Below, one piece after another: positions 1 through 6,292 of a DNA stretch of 14,926 bases (positions are counted from its first letter, which is position 1; each line of letters opens with the position of its first letter). A program made the translations under genes and the position numbers. Source of the DNA: JBCDCU01 sp039180865 (GTDB taxonomy: Bacteria; Pseudomonadota; Alphaproteobacteria; Rhizobiales; JACESI01); NCBI GenBank assembly GCA_039180865.1, contig JBCDCZ010000094.1, positions 1 to 14,926 of the forward strand, given 5' to 3'. The notes under the pieces were generated by a model. The model ran no database searches. It saw only the letters and a list, made by a program, of their open reading frames with translations, and was not told where the DNA came from.

Positions 1-86
1 ACACTGCCCTCAAGCGGCAGTTCGGTTTGCATGGAGGCTTCGAACAGACTTGCGAAGTCCTCGGTTGTTGGGTTCATCTCGCTCAT
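1..86 (-). CDS. rpsA: 30S ribosomal protein S1, N-terminal fragment
   Basis: This is the first 28 codons of a gene that runs off the left edge of the window. The start ATG is at 86-84 and is preceded by AGGAGA (96-91) at good spacing. The peptide begins MSEMNPTTEDFASLFEASM and continues to LPLEGS. This matches the S1 N-terminus of Alphaproteobacteria, where a short acidic leader precedes the first S1 RNA-binding domain (usual continuation EGSVV.G). S1 binds mRNA on the small ribosomal subunit and helps initiation. Identification rests on this short leader plus the cmk and aroA genes upstream on the same strand, an order common in this class. The S1 domains themselves lie outside the window. 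Confidence 0.88.
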   Translation of the reverse strand, partial: MSEMNPTTEDFASLFEASMQTELPLEGS

Positions 87-291
87 AAAATCTCCTGGCG
101 GAGCCGATCAATCGTCTCAATAAGTCAGCGTGTTCGGATTGAATCGACGTGACGCTGGCCGGGTTCGTGTTTCGTGTCTGGTGCGGCAAGAACGGGTCCC
201 GCTCTTTTGACAAGAGGGAATGACCGAAGTTCCCCGTGAAGGGATGCCAGCGTGAGTTCAAGTCGCACCGGGGTTTTGCTGTCCAGAGCCT

Positions 292-317
292 ACCGACCGA
301 AATTGGCGTCGGTTTTT
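292..317 (+). other. Hairpin with plus-strand T-run in the rpsA-cmk gap
   Basis: ACCGAC (292-297) pairs with GTCGGT (308-313), and the plus strand continues TTTT up to 317, overlapping the cmk stop codon. In plus orientation it resembles a weak intrinsic terminator that would stop antisense transcription entering cmk. In the minus (gene) direction there is no T-run after the stem, so it should not stop cmk-rpsA read-through. The rest of the 229-base gap (87-315) shows no convincing gene or promoter. Confidence 0.35.
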
Positions 318-945
318 AGCCGAGCGCGCGATTGACGATGCCCAAGGCTGTCTGGAACGCGGTCTCTATATCCATTTCAGACGTATCAATCAAGTGCGCG
401 TCTTCAGCCGGTTTCAAAGGTGCGACCGCACGTGTCTGGTCGCGGGCATCGCGTTGCCTGATATCGGTGAGAACATCGTTGTATGACAGCGCCTTGCCGC
501 GGCTTTGTTCTTCCGCATGACGCCGCCCCGCCCGAACATCCGCACTTGCGGTCACAAAGAGTTTTACATCGGCGTCCGGACAGATCACGGAGGCTATGTC
601 GCGCCCGTCCAGAACGGCACCCGGCTCCCTTGCAGCAAAACCACGCTGCAACTCAAAAAGTGCCTGTCTCACTTCCGGAATCACAGCGACACGAGAGGCC
701 GCTTCCCCGACTGAGTGCGACGAAAGATCCGGGTCGGAAAGATCCGTTGGTTTCAGATCGCGGGCAGCACGAGCAGCCGCTTCGGCATCGTGCAAGGCGA
801 TCTCAGACCGCAAAAGGGATTGGGCTGTCGCCCGGTAAAGAAGACCGGTGTCCAGATGATGGAACCCAAATTCTTCAGCAATCCTGCGCGCAAGGGTGCC
901 TTTGCCCGACGCCGCCGGACCATCGATCGCAATTACGACAGCCAT
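316..945 (-). CDS. cmk: Cytidylate kinase (CMP/dCMP kinase)
   Basis: A 209-residue cytosolic nucleoside monophosphate kinase that phosphorylates CMP and dCMP with ATP in pyrimidine nucleotide recycling. The N-terminus carries the P-loop GPAASGKGT (residues 9-17). Then come the family's LDTGLLYRA segment (about 31-39), GRDIASVICPDA with the nucleotide-binding arginine (about 113-124), and the lid-type stretch QRDARDQTRAVAPLKPAEDAHLIDTS (about 163-188, shown here only to locate it). Length is slightly below the usual 210-230. The start ATG at 945 overlaps the aroA 3' end by 13 bases, so the two are translationally linked. rpsA follows 229 bases downstream on the same strand, the usual aroA-cmk-rpsA order. 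Confidence 0.97.
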   Translation of the reverse strand: MAVVIAIDGPAASGKGTLARRIAEEFGFHHLDTGLLYRATAQSLLRSEIALHDAEAAARAARDLKPTDLSDPDLSSHSVGEAASRVAVIPEVRQALFELQRGFAAREPGAVLDGRDIASVICPDADVKLFVTASADVRAGRRHAEEQSRGKALSYNDVLTDIRQRDARDQTRAVAPLKPAEDAHLIDTSEMDIETAFQTALGIVNRALG

Positions 946-2249
946 TGAAGATCCGCTCCAAGATCGCTCATAAGCAAAACAAAGTTCGGGAAACTTGTTG
1001 CGATATGGGTTGTATCGTCCACGGAAACGGGGTTTTCCGCGGCTATTCCCATCACAAGAAATGACATGGCGATCCGGTGATCCATGTGGACGGCGACAGT
1101 ACCACCGCCTGACACGCGGCCCCCACGCACACTCAGACTTTCGTCACCTTCAGTACAGTCAATGCCGTTTGCTTCCAGGCCGCGGGCCGTAACCGCAAGC
1201 CGGTCGCATTCCTTTACCCGCAACTCGGCAAGCCCCTCCATCACAGTCTCACCTTCGGCGAAGGCCGCTGCAACGGCAAGAACCGGATACTCATCGATCA
1301 TAAAGGGTGCACGTTCGGCGGGGACACGCACACCGGAAAGGTGCGACGCGCGTACATGGAGATCGCCAATCCGCTCCCCACCCGTCTCACGTTCGTTGAC
1401 GATCTGGATATCACCCCCCATTTCGATCAGCGTTGCCAGAAGGCCGGTGCGGGTTTCATTCAGAAGAACACCCTCAACCGTGACATCGGAACCAGGCACG
1501 ATTAGAGCCGCCACGATCGCAAAGGCCGCCGACGACGGATCGCCAGGAACCTCGATCTCTTGCGGTTTCAAATCGGGCTTGCCGCGAAGAGTGATTGCAT
1601 GCGCGCCCTCATCGTTCACAGTCACATCGATGTCAGCGCCAAATCCCTTCAGCATGCGTTCCGTATGATCGCGGGTCATAACCGGTTCGATCACCGTTGT
1701 GATCCCTGGCGATCCGAGACCGGCCAGAAGGACTGCAGATTTTACCTGCGCTGATGGCATCGGCACCCGGTATTCGATCGGGATCAGGAGATCCGGCCCG
1801 CGCAGGGTGAGCGGCAGGCGGTCTCCGGACCGCGCGATGACATCCACACCCATGCGACGAAGCGGATCCAGTATGCGGCCCATCGGGCGTCCGGACAATG
1901 ATCGGTCGCCGATGAAGGTGCAGGCAATCCCAGATCCGGCCACAAGCCCCATACATAGCCGTGAGCCGGTTCCAGCATTTCCGAAGTCCAAAACCTCATC
2001 GGGTTCCAGAAATCCGCCAACGCCAACACCGTGAACATGAAACATGCCGCGCTCGTCGCGCTCGACCTTCGCGCCGAGGGCCCGCATGGCAGCCGCTGTC
2101 GCCAGCACGTCTTCAGACTCAAGAAGACCTTCAATCGTGGTTTCCCCCACCGCCGAAGCACCAAGCATTAGCGATCTGTGCGAGATCGATTTGTCGCCGG
2201 GTACCCGCAATGCACCAGTCAGCGCCTTACCCCGAGGGCGCGCTATCAT
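933..2249 (-). CDS. aroA: 3-phosphoshikimate 1-carboxyvinyltransferase (EPSP synthase, class II)
   Basis: The sixth shikimate-pathway enzyme, joining PEP to shikimate-3-phosphate. With the start ATG at 2249 it has 438 residues, normal for the family. It shows GDKSISHRS (18-26), DFGNAGTGSRL (88-98), SAQVK (166-170), RDHTE (193-197), NETRTG, the MIDEYP catalytic region and RVKECDRL. The GDK(S/T), SAQ.K, R.H(S/T)E and N.TR signatures are those of class II enzymes, and the text closely follows the Agrobacterium CP4 enzyme as I remember it. Gly93 stands where CP4 has Ala100. The same frame stays open upstream to an ATG at 2501 (522 residues). That longer form would add an Arg-rich leader unknown in the family. 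Neither start has a strong ribosome-binding site, so the N-terminus is uncertain. The gene overlaps cmk by 13 bases. Confidence 0.95.
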   Translation of the reverse strand: MIARPRGKALTGALRVPGDKSISHRSLMLGASAVGETTIEGLLESEDVLATAAAMRALGAKVERDERGMFHVHGVGVGGFLEPDEVLDFGNAGTGSRLCMGLVAGSGIACTFIGDRSLSGRPMGRILDPLRRMGVDVIARSGDRLPLTLRGPDLLIPIEYRVPMPSAQVKSAVLLAGLGSPGITTVIEPVMTRDHTERMLKGFGADIDVTVNDEGAHAITLRGKPDLKPQEIEVPGDPSSAAFAIVAALIVPGSDVTVEGVLLNETRTGLLATLIEMGGDIQIVNERETGGERIGDLHVRASHLSGVRVPAERAPFMIDEYPVLAVAAAFAEGETVMEGLAELRVKECDRLAVTARGLEANGIDCTEGDESLSVRGGRVSGGGTVAVHMDHRIAMSFLVMGIAAENPVSVDDTTHIATSFPNFVLLMSDLGADLQWLS

Positions 2250-2525
2250 CGGCGCGGCATGCTGACCGGCGGGGTTCGACGCTTTCGCAACGTCGCTGCC
2301 GGGGCCAGTCTTCTGGTATTCAGTCACGGTATCGACCAATTCGATCTTCAAGGTCCTTGCGAATTCCAACGACTTGGTAGTCAGCGCCTTCGCTTTGATT
2401 TCGGGTGTTCTTGGTTCTTTATGCCAGTTCGCAACGCGCGCACTTTCCAGCCACGAGCGCCTCCGACGCGGTCCCCTAGCACGGGTTTTGCCTCCCGTCA
2501 TCCTTCACGATGATGTGGGCCGGAG

Positions 2526-2537
2526 AAAAGCGCTTTT
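2526..2537. repeat. 12-bp perfect palindrome AAAAGCGCTTTT
   Basis: A perfect dyad lying between the two divergent transcription units, 25 bases from the outermost aroA start (2501). It could be a protein-binding site or chance. It is recorded because it sits beside a second ordered element, the CACGCTGG tandem. Confidence 0.4.
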
Positions 2538-2550
2538 GCGCGGACCGGGC

Positions 2551-2568
2551 CACGCTGGCACACGCTGG
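2551..2568. repeat. Tandem CACGCTGG repeat with 10-base period
   Basis: CACGCTGG occurs at 2551-2558 and again at 2561-2568, so the copies are one helical turn apart and on the same face of the DNA. This geometry is used by tandem-binding response regulators of the OmpR/PhoB type. It lies upstream of the -35 box at 2604. A regulator is inferred, not shown. Confidence 0.4.
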
Positions 2569-2603
2569 AATTCCTCTCTTATTCAAAGAGTCCCGATTTT
2601 GCT

Positions 2604-2632
2604 TTGACAGTCATTATGAGCTTGGTCTAACA
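2604..2632 (+). promoter_or_regulatory. Sigma70-like promoter for the FYDLN acidic protein gene
   Basis: A consensus -35 TTGACA (2604-2609) is followed after 16-17 bases by TCTAAC/CTAACA (2626-2632) as a weaker -10. The start codon of the downstream gene is at 2716, leaving a leader of about 75 bases. The -35 match is exact and the -10 is only partial. Confidence 0.5.
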
Positions 2633-2715
2633 CACGGGCTCGATTACACCCGAAAACCTTCCAAAAGGCCTGGCCGAACACTGTTCGACCTCGATACCCT
2701 ACAAAAGAGGCTCCC

Positions 2716-3129
2716 TTGGCAGCACCAGAAGCAGGCACAAAGCGCGTATGCCCGGAAACCGGCAAGAAGTTTTATGATCTGAACGCCGATCCCATCGTTT
2801 CGCCTTACACAGGCAAATCCTATCCCCTCTCGTTTTTCGATGCCGAGAAGCAGGAGACCGCCAAGCAAACTGCCAAGAGCAAACCGGCAGAGAAGGAGAC
2901 CAAAGAGGACGATGATGAGGAACTCCCGGAAGATGCACCGGAAATCGTCTCTCTGGAGGAAGCCGACGGCGAAACGGAATCAGAAGATAATCTGCCGGAC
3001 CTCGAAGATGACGAAGATGCGGAAATCGAGCTGGATGACGACGATGATACGTTCCTCGAAACGGACGAGGACGATGACGATATGAGCGACCTTGTGGTTG
3101 ATTCCGATGACGAGGATAAAGACGTCTAA
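2716..3129 (+). CDS. FYDLN acid-domain protein (TIGR02300 type)
   Basis: A 137-residue protein. Its first 45 residues carry the signature KRVCPETGKKFYDLN then DPIVSPYTGKSYPLSFF. After residue 55 or so comes a long low-complexity tail made almost wholly of Asp and Glu with some Ser. This fits the alphaproteobacterial family TIGR02300 (FYDLN acid domain), whose function is unknown. The single Cys of the CPETGKKF element recalls half of a small metal-binding knuckle. The start is TTG at 2716, supported by AGAGG (2706-2710) five bases upstream and by the family N-terminus MA.PE.GTKR. No signal peptide is present, so it is probably cytosolic. It diverges from aroA and precedes tRNA-Ala. Confidence 0.9.
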   Translation: MAAPEAGTKRVCPETGKKFYDLNADPIVSPYTGKSYPLSFFDAEKQETAKQTAKSKPAEKETKEDDDEELPEDAPEIVSLEEADGETESEDNLPDLEDDEDAEIELDDDDDTFLETDEDDDDMSDLVVDSDDEDKDV

Positions 3130-3154
3130 TTCAGGTTCCTGATTCAATTGAGCT

Positions 3155-3197
3155 AAGGCGCGTTGCAAGCCACGCATCCGCGCTTTTGGCTTGCAAT
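3155..3197 (+). other. Two mutually exclusive hairpins after the FYDLN gene
   Basis: TTGCAAGCC (3163-3171) pairs perfectly with GGCTTGCAA (3188-3196) across a 16-base loop. Alternatively AAGGCGCG (3155-3162) can pair with CGCGC plus TTT (3179-3186), which is followed by T-residues. The two stems share the intervening bases and cannot both form. The second could act as a weak terminator. Whether switching happens is inference. Confidence 0.4.
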
Positions 3198-3205
3198 TGA
3201 CTATC

Positions 3206-3233
3206 GCTCCCCTTAAAAGCGGAGCACTTTTTT
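3206..3233 (+). terminator. Intrinsic terminator before tRNA-Ala
   Basis: GCTCC (3206-3210) pairs with GGAGC (3221-3225) and is followed by AC and six Ts (3228-3233). It lies 77 bases after the FYDLN stop codon and 19 bases before the tRNA, so it ends the protein-coding transcript, or partly insulates the tRNA. Confidence 0.6.
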
Positions 3234-3251
3234 GAGACATATCTCATTTAC

Positions 3252-3327
3252 GGGGCCATAGCTCAGCTGGGAGAGCGCTTCGCTGGCAGCGAAGAGGTCA
3301 GGGGTTCGATTCCCCTTGGCTCCACCA
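3252..3327 (+). tRNA. tRNA-Ala (anticodon GGC)
   Basis: A full 76-base cloverleaf including an encoded CCA. The acceptor arm is GGGGCCA (3252-3258) against TGGCTCC ending at 3323, with one G-U pair. The D-stem is GCTC/GAGC. The anticodon stem CTTCG/CGAAG encloses loop CTGGCAG, giving anticodon GGC. The T-arm is AGGGG/CCCCT with TTCGATT. The discriminator is A at 3324, then CCA at 3325-3327. It reads GCC/GCU alanine codons. No rRNA genes adjoin it, and no copy of its 3' end is seen elsewhere in the window, so it shows no sign of being used as an integration site here. Confidence 0.97.
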
Positions 3328-3362
3328 AACTCACGTCGGAAAGTAAATCTCTCGTGGTTTGA

Positions 3363-3386
3363 TCCTCCGCTCACGGAGGAGGTTTT
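3363..3386 (+). terminator. Intrinsic terminator after tRNA-Ala
   Basis: TCCTCCG (3363-3369) and CGGAGGA (3374-3380) form a perfect 7-bp stem with loop CTCA, followed by GG and TTTT (3383-3386). It is 36 bases past the CCA end of the tRNA, suitable for ending its precursor. Confidence 0.65.
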
Positions 3387-3443
3387 CCCTGCAAATTTCA
3401 TTCGATGCGAACACCTCTTGTCGTGTCGAACGCTTCCATTTCG

Positions 3444-3462
3444 CATTACAAACCATTACAAA
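3444..3462 (+). repeat. Helically phased direct repeat CATTACAAA x2
   Basis: CATTACAAA at 3444-3452 is repeated exactly at 3454-3462, a 10-base period. It lies about 107 bases upstream of the first VPLPA-CTERM gene, in a plausible activator position. The geometry suits a tandem-binding regulator, but no family is identified. Confidence 0.45.
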
Positions 3463-3510
3463 ATCAATCCCAAAAACCCGAATTCGCCGCTAGTGTGTCG
3501 GGAGGTAGGT

Positions 3511-3529
3511 GTCTGCGCGGTGCGCGGAC
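3511..3529 (+). other. Hairpin in the leader of VPLPA protein A
   Basis: GTCTGCGC (3511-3518) pairs with GCGCGGAC (3522-3529), including one T-G wobble, around a GGT loop. It lies 27 bases before the Shine-Dalgarno sequence TAGGAG (3557-3562). It could be an mRNA stabilising stem or an operator, or chance in GC-rich sequence. Confidence 0.35.
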
Positions 3530-3568
3530 GAATTTATTATGGTTTTACGTTCCGAGTAGGAGTTAAAC

Positions 3569-4192
3569 ATGTTCGGCATACTTCGTGGTTTAGCATTTGC
3601 GTCAGCTTTGGTTATCGCCCCGGGGATAGCAGGAGCCATTCCTCTCGATCTGTCCGCACTCGATACCGTCGCTGGCGGCGGTGGGTTCAACGGCGGATAC
3701 GCAACCCAAATCACATTTGACGCGGACGCAGCGCGCGGGACCGCCAACGACCGCGACAATCCTCTTAATGCGCTCGGGCCGGCAAACAATGATTTCTTTG
3801 AGATCGGCTTTGGAAGTGCCATTGCGCTAACCTTTGGCACCACATTCAACACCGATGTTACAGTTTTCGAGGTCACTTTTGGTAATCCTGCCGGGTTCCC
3901 CGAATCCGCAGATGTCTTTGCTGGTTTTGGCGGTGATTTCACTTTCATCGACAATATCCCAAATATCGATGCGCAAGGCGGTGCAATACTTGCACTCGGC
4001 GACGTTGGTGTCTTTGACACGATCGTAATCTTCGACACATCCAACCCTGCTGATGTTGGCAATGCTGCAACTGGAGGGTTTGACGTTGATGCAGTCCGCG
4101 TTACGCCGGTCCCGCTTCCTGCGGCTGGTCTGATGCTTGTCGGCGCGATCGGAGGTTTAGCTCTTATGCGCCGCCGCCGGAAAGCCGCGTGA
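3569..4192 (+). CDS. VPLPA-CTERM sorting-signal protein A
   Basis: A 207-residue secreted protein with an N-terminal signal peptide ending near AGA (about 20-23). Its mature part is Gly/Asp/Phe-rich, apparently beta-rich, without Cys or Trp. A C-terminal tag begins VPLPA at residue 181, followed by a hydrophobic helix and ending RRRRKAA. VPLPA-CTERM is the tag recognised by an exosortase (XrtD type) in Alphaproteobacteria. The tag is thought to be removed after export, and cargo ends outside the cell or on its surface. The mature part contains NDRDNPLNALG and GFDVDAVRV blocks that I associate with other PEP/VPLPA-CTERM proteins; no enzyme motif is visible. The ATG is preceded by TAGGAG (3557-3562). 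The gene stands alone between the tRNA and its own terminator, and faces a secreted orphan on the other strand. Confidence 0.85.
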   Translation: MFGILRGLAFASALVIAPGIAGAIPLDLSALDTVAGGGGFNGGYATQITFDADAARGTANDRDNPLNALGPANNDFFEIGFGSAIALTFGTTFNTDVTVFEVTFGNPAGFPESADVFAGFGGDFTFIDNIPNIDAQGGAILALGDVGVFDTIVIFDTSNPADVGNAATGGFDVDAVRVTPVPLPAAGLMLVGAIGGLALMRRRRKAA

Positions 4193-4232
4193 GCGCGACT
4201 GTTCAGACCCAAACAGCGTCCGACGAATTTTA

Positions 4233-4260
4233 CCCTCCGGCATCAGGCCGGAGGGTTTTT
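4233..4260 (+). terminator. Intrinsic terminator of VPLPA protein A
   Basis: A perfect 9-bp stem CCCTCCGGC (4233-4241) / GCCGGAGGG (4247-4255) with loop ATCAG is followed by TTTTT. It lies 41 bases after the stop codon, between convergent genes. The minus strand lacks a clean T-run after the stem, so it acts mainly rightward. Confidence 0.85.
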
Positions 4261-4303
4261 CTTTTCCCATCCTAATGCAGGTGTGGAGTTCGCGAAGCCG
4301 CTT

Positions 4304-5020
4304 TTACTGGCGGGAACGGACCTTCGGTTTCAGATACCGGCGGTCGATCTGAGGGATTGCCTTACTGCTTTTTTGAGGCGGGCGCTTCTGGAGAACCTCA
4401 ACCGGCAACATACCAAATTGAATACCGCGGATACCGGTGTCGCCGCGAGGGTTGTTATCTGTTGAAATGTCGTCACCGGACGTATCTCCCATCAACAGCA
4501 TTTGACGGATCGGGCCGCGATCGCGCACGACGATGAAATGACCGCCGTCTTCGGTCCGGCATGTAACCGTTACGGACGGAAGAAAACCGCGCGGTGTGAC
4601 TTGTGCATCGCGGCAGCTTCCTCGCGCTGCAAACGGATTCTGACCGCGGGGACTTGTGAAGCTCACCCGCCAATCTGGCTGCAGGATACGTGTCACCCGT
4701 ATCGGTTTCCCCCCGCTGTGCCAGACAGGGAAGTCATAGAAAGTCTGACGAGTTTCGGAGCCGTCACCGCCCAATTCAGCGGCACGCATCGTGACACGAG
4801 CGTCGATTTGCGCCCCGTGCTTTTTCGCGATGAATTGCACACGGACATCGATCCGCGGGCCGTTGCCGCCAAATTCACGATCGCCTCGAATGAGGCGGGT
4901 CGGCGTCAGGATTTGTGAATTCTGCATGAGCCTCAGGTGAGTGCGCTCTGCCTGGGCAGCTGTCGAAATTCCGGCTGCAATCGTGGCGCCAGCAAGAGCT
5001 GCTATGAGGAAATGTTTCAT
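4304..5020 (-). CDS. Secreted/periplasmic protein of unknown function
   Basis: A 238-residue protein with a clear Sec signal peptide: Lys-2, a hydrophobic core and probable cleavage after AQA (residues 22-24). The mature part looks beta-rich. It contains two Cys (in GSCRDA and VTCRTE) about 20 residues apart that could form a disulphide, and an Asp/Asn-rich block GDTSGDDISTDNNPRGD resembling a possible cation-binding loop. The C-terminus is basic (ending KVRSRQ) with no sorting tag. I do not recognise the family. The ATG at 5020 has AAAGGA (5035-5030) upstream. It is transcribed alone, divergent from the TRAP operon and convergent with VPLPA protein A. A periplasmic or surface role is inferred only from the signal peptide. 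Confidence 0.75.
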   Translation of the reverse strand: MKHFLIAALAGATIAAGISTAAQAERTHLRLMQNSQILTPTRLIRGDREFGGNGPRIDVRVQFIAKKHGAQIDARVTMRAAELGGDGSETRQTFYDFPVWHSGGKPIRVTRILQPDWRVSFTSPRGQNPFAARGSCRDAQVTPRGFLPSVTVTCRTEDGGHFIVVRDRGPIRQMLLMGDTSGDDISTDNNPRGDTGIRGIQFGMLPVEVLQKRPPQKSSKAIPQIDRRYLKPKVRSRQ

Positions 5021-5122
5021 GATCGGGTCCTTTCCGGATTGTTTTTGCTTTCTTCAAAAAGAAGTCGTCGCACCAATCGGAATGGTTCATTTTTGGACTG
5101 TATTTTCCTCGCCGCTCAGTGT

Positions 5123-5140
5123 GTTGGCATGCTTGCTAAC
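5123..5140. promoter_or_regulatory. Imperfect palindrome, candidate operator of the TRAP operon
   Basis: GTTGGCATGCTTGCTAAC is an 18-bp dyad with 14 of 18 positions symmetric (GTT.GCA..../....TGC.AAC). It lies 95 bases before the TRAP solute-binding protein start, in the divergent gap (5021-5234) shared with the secreted orphan. The shape suits a dimeric GntR- or LacI-type repressor, which often control such transporters. No regulator gene is in the window. Confidence 0.4.
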
Positions 5141-5234
5141 GATCTCATAGGCGTTTACGTTCGTGCTTCGTGCACTGTTCAATCCGCCGGTATTGAGGCG
5201 TTCAGAAAGGCGCACGTCGTTGGGAGGAGACAAC

Positions 5235-6278
5235 ATGAAAACACTTTTGAGCTCGCTTGCGGGTCTGTGCCTTATCGCCAGCACCGCAATGGCGGAAACT
5301 GTTCTTATCCACGGTGAAGCGGGACCGAACCGCGGTGCGCGTGCCGCTGCCCTGCAATGGTTTGCCGATGAGGTGAACAAGCGATCAGAAGGCGATATCA
5401 AGATCAATATCGAATGGGGCGGATCGCTCTTCAAAGCAAACGCCGCAATGCAATCGATCGGAAACGGCGTTTCGGATCTGGGTTCGGTAATCGCTGTTTA
5501 CTATCCAAAGGAACTCGCCGGATACGGAATTGCCGATCTTCCACTCGACAATCCGGATGCATGGGTCGGAATGCGGGCTACCGATGAATTGATGCGGACG
5601 AACGCGGCAATTCAGGCCTCTTTCGCTGAGCAGAACCTTGTTTACATTGGAACGTTCACGACTTCGGCGGTCCATATTGGATGTAAGGATGCTGCAATCC
5701 GCAGCGTTGAGGATATCAAAGGCCTGAAAGTTCGCGGCGTCGGCGCTTACGGCAAGACCTTCAAGGATTTCGGAGCAAATCTCGTTCCGATGTCGATCTA
5801 TAAGGCCTATCAGGGTCTCGACAGCGGTCTGCTCGATTGTTCGCAAGGATATTCCTACGCCGTAACGGCGCTCAAGCAGCAGGAAGTGATCAGTTCCTAC
5901 ACGCTTCTTAACTGGGGCCAGGTTGGCGGTGTCGGCATCTTCATGAATAAGGATATGTTCGGAAGCCTCAGCAAGGCACAGCAGGATCTTATTCTCGCGA
6001 CCGGCAAAGATATGGCCGATGAATTCGGGCGGCTGATTACAACTGCGAACGCGAAAGCAGTAGAAGCCATGAAAGCGGCCGGTATCGAGGTGATCGAACT
6101 CTCCGGTGACGAACGCTCAAAGCTTGTCGACAAGGGGGCCGGTTACATTGGCGATTGGGTCAACCAGGCAAACCAGCTTGGCATTGATGGCAAAACCGTC
6201 CTCGACGAATATCGCGCGCTTATCGAGAAGTACTCCAAGCAGCGTGACGAGAAGGGGTATCCCTGGGCGGCAGGCTAA
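5235..6278 (+). CDS. TRAP transporter solute-binding protein (DctP type)
   Basis: A 347-residue periplasmic receptor for a tripartite ATP-independent transporter. Residues 1-20 are a signal peptide ending AMA before ETV. The mature protein has the DctP layout: a first lobe beginning VLIHGEAGPNRG, then ADEVNKRSEGDIKI (about 44-57), DIKGLKVRG with the conserved ligand-gripping Arg167, and YKAYQGLDSGLLDCSQ (about 189-204). The solute, usually an organic acid, cannot be read from the sequence. The ATG at 5235 has a strong GGGAGGAGA (5222-5230). An upstream in-frame start at 5163 would spoil the signal peptide. It is the first gene of an operon, 14 bases from the small permease gene. Confidence 0.93.
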   Translation: MKTLLSSLAGLCLIASTAMAETVLIHGEAGPNRGARAAALQWFADEVNKRSEGDIKINIEWGGSLFKANAAMQSIGNGVSDLGSVIAVYYPKELAGYGIADLPLDNPDAWVGMRATDELMRTNAAIQASFAEQNLVYIGTFTTSAVHIGCKDAAIRSVEDIKGLKVRGVGAYGKTFKDFGANLVPMSIYKAYQGLDSGLLDCSQGYSYAVTALKQQEVISSYTLLNWGQVGGVGIFMNKDMFGSLSKAQQDLILATGKDMADEFGRLITTANAKAVEAMKAAGIEVIELSGDERSKLVDKGAGYIGDWVNQANQLGIDGKTVLDEYRALIEKYSKQRDEKGYPWAAG

Positions 6279-6292
6279 GCGAGAGCGCCGCC

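Larger units (their letters stand above)
2250..2715. other. Divergent upstream region of aroA and the FYDLN protein gene
   Basis: This stretch separates aroA (minus, family-length start) from the next gene (plus). It holds an in-frame 84-codon extension of aroA back to 2501, an AAAAGCGCTTTT palindrome (2526-2537), a tandem CACGCTGG repeat (2551-2568) and a sigma70-like promoter facing right (2604-2632). In-frame GTG (2327) and TTG codons upstream of 2249 are further possible aroA starts. I see no independent gene in it. Confidence 0.5.

Noticed and set aside
10..261. 83-residue minus-strand open frame across the rpsA start
   Set aside because: Overlaps the well-supported rpsA start in another frame and shows no recognisable protein.
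1084..1668. 194-residue plus-strand open frame inside aroA
   Set aside because: Antisense to conserved EPSP synthase motifs, Ser/Arg/Pro-rich, no ribosome-binding site. The same applies to the other plus-strand frames over 332-2513.
2890..3126. Repetitive GAC/GAT/GAA sequence as a nucleotide repeat array
   Set aside because: It is the coding sequence of the acidic tail of the FYDLN protein; units are irregular and explained by Asp/Glu codons.
3252..3327. tRNA-Ala as an integration site for a mobile element
   Set aside because: No duplicate of the tRNA 3' end, no integrase and no mobility gene is seen in the following 11 kb.
3490..4212. 240-residue open frame on the minus strand across VPLPA gene A
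   Set aside because: Ser/Pro/Lys-rich text with no domain, exactly antisense to a gene with signal peptide and sorting tag. Similar shadows lie under B (8367-8888) and D (9903-10571) and arise from codon bias.
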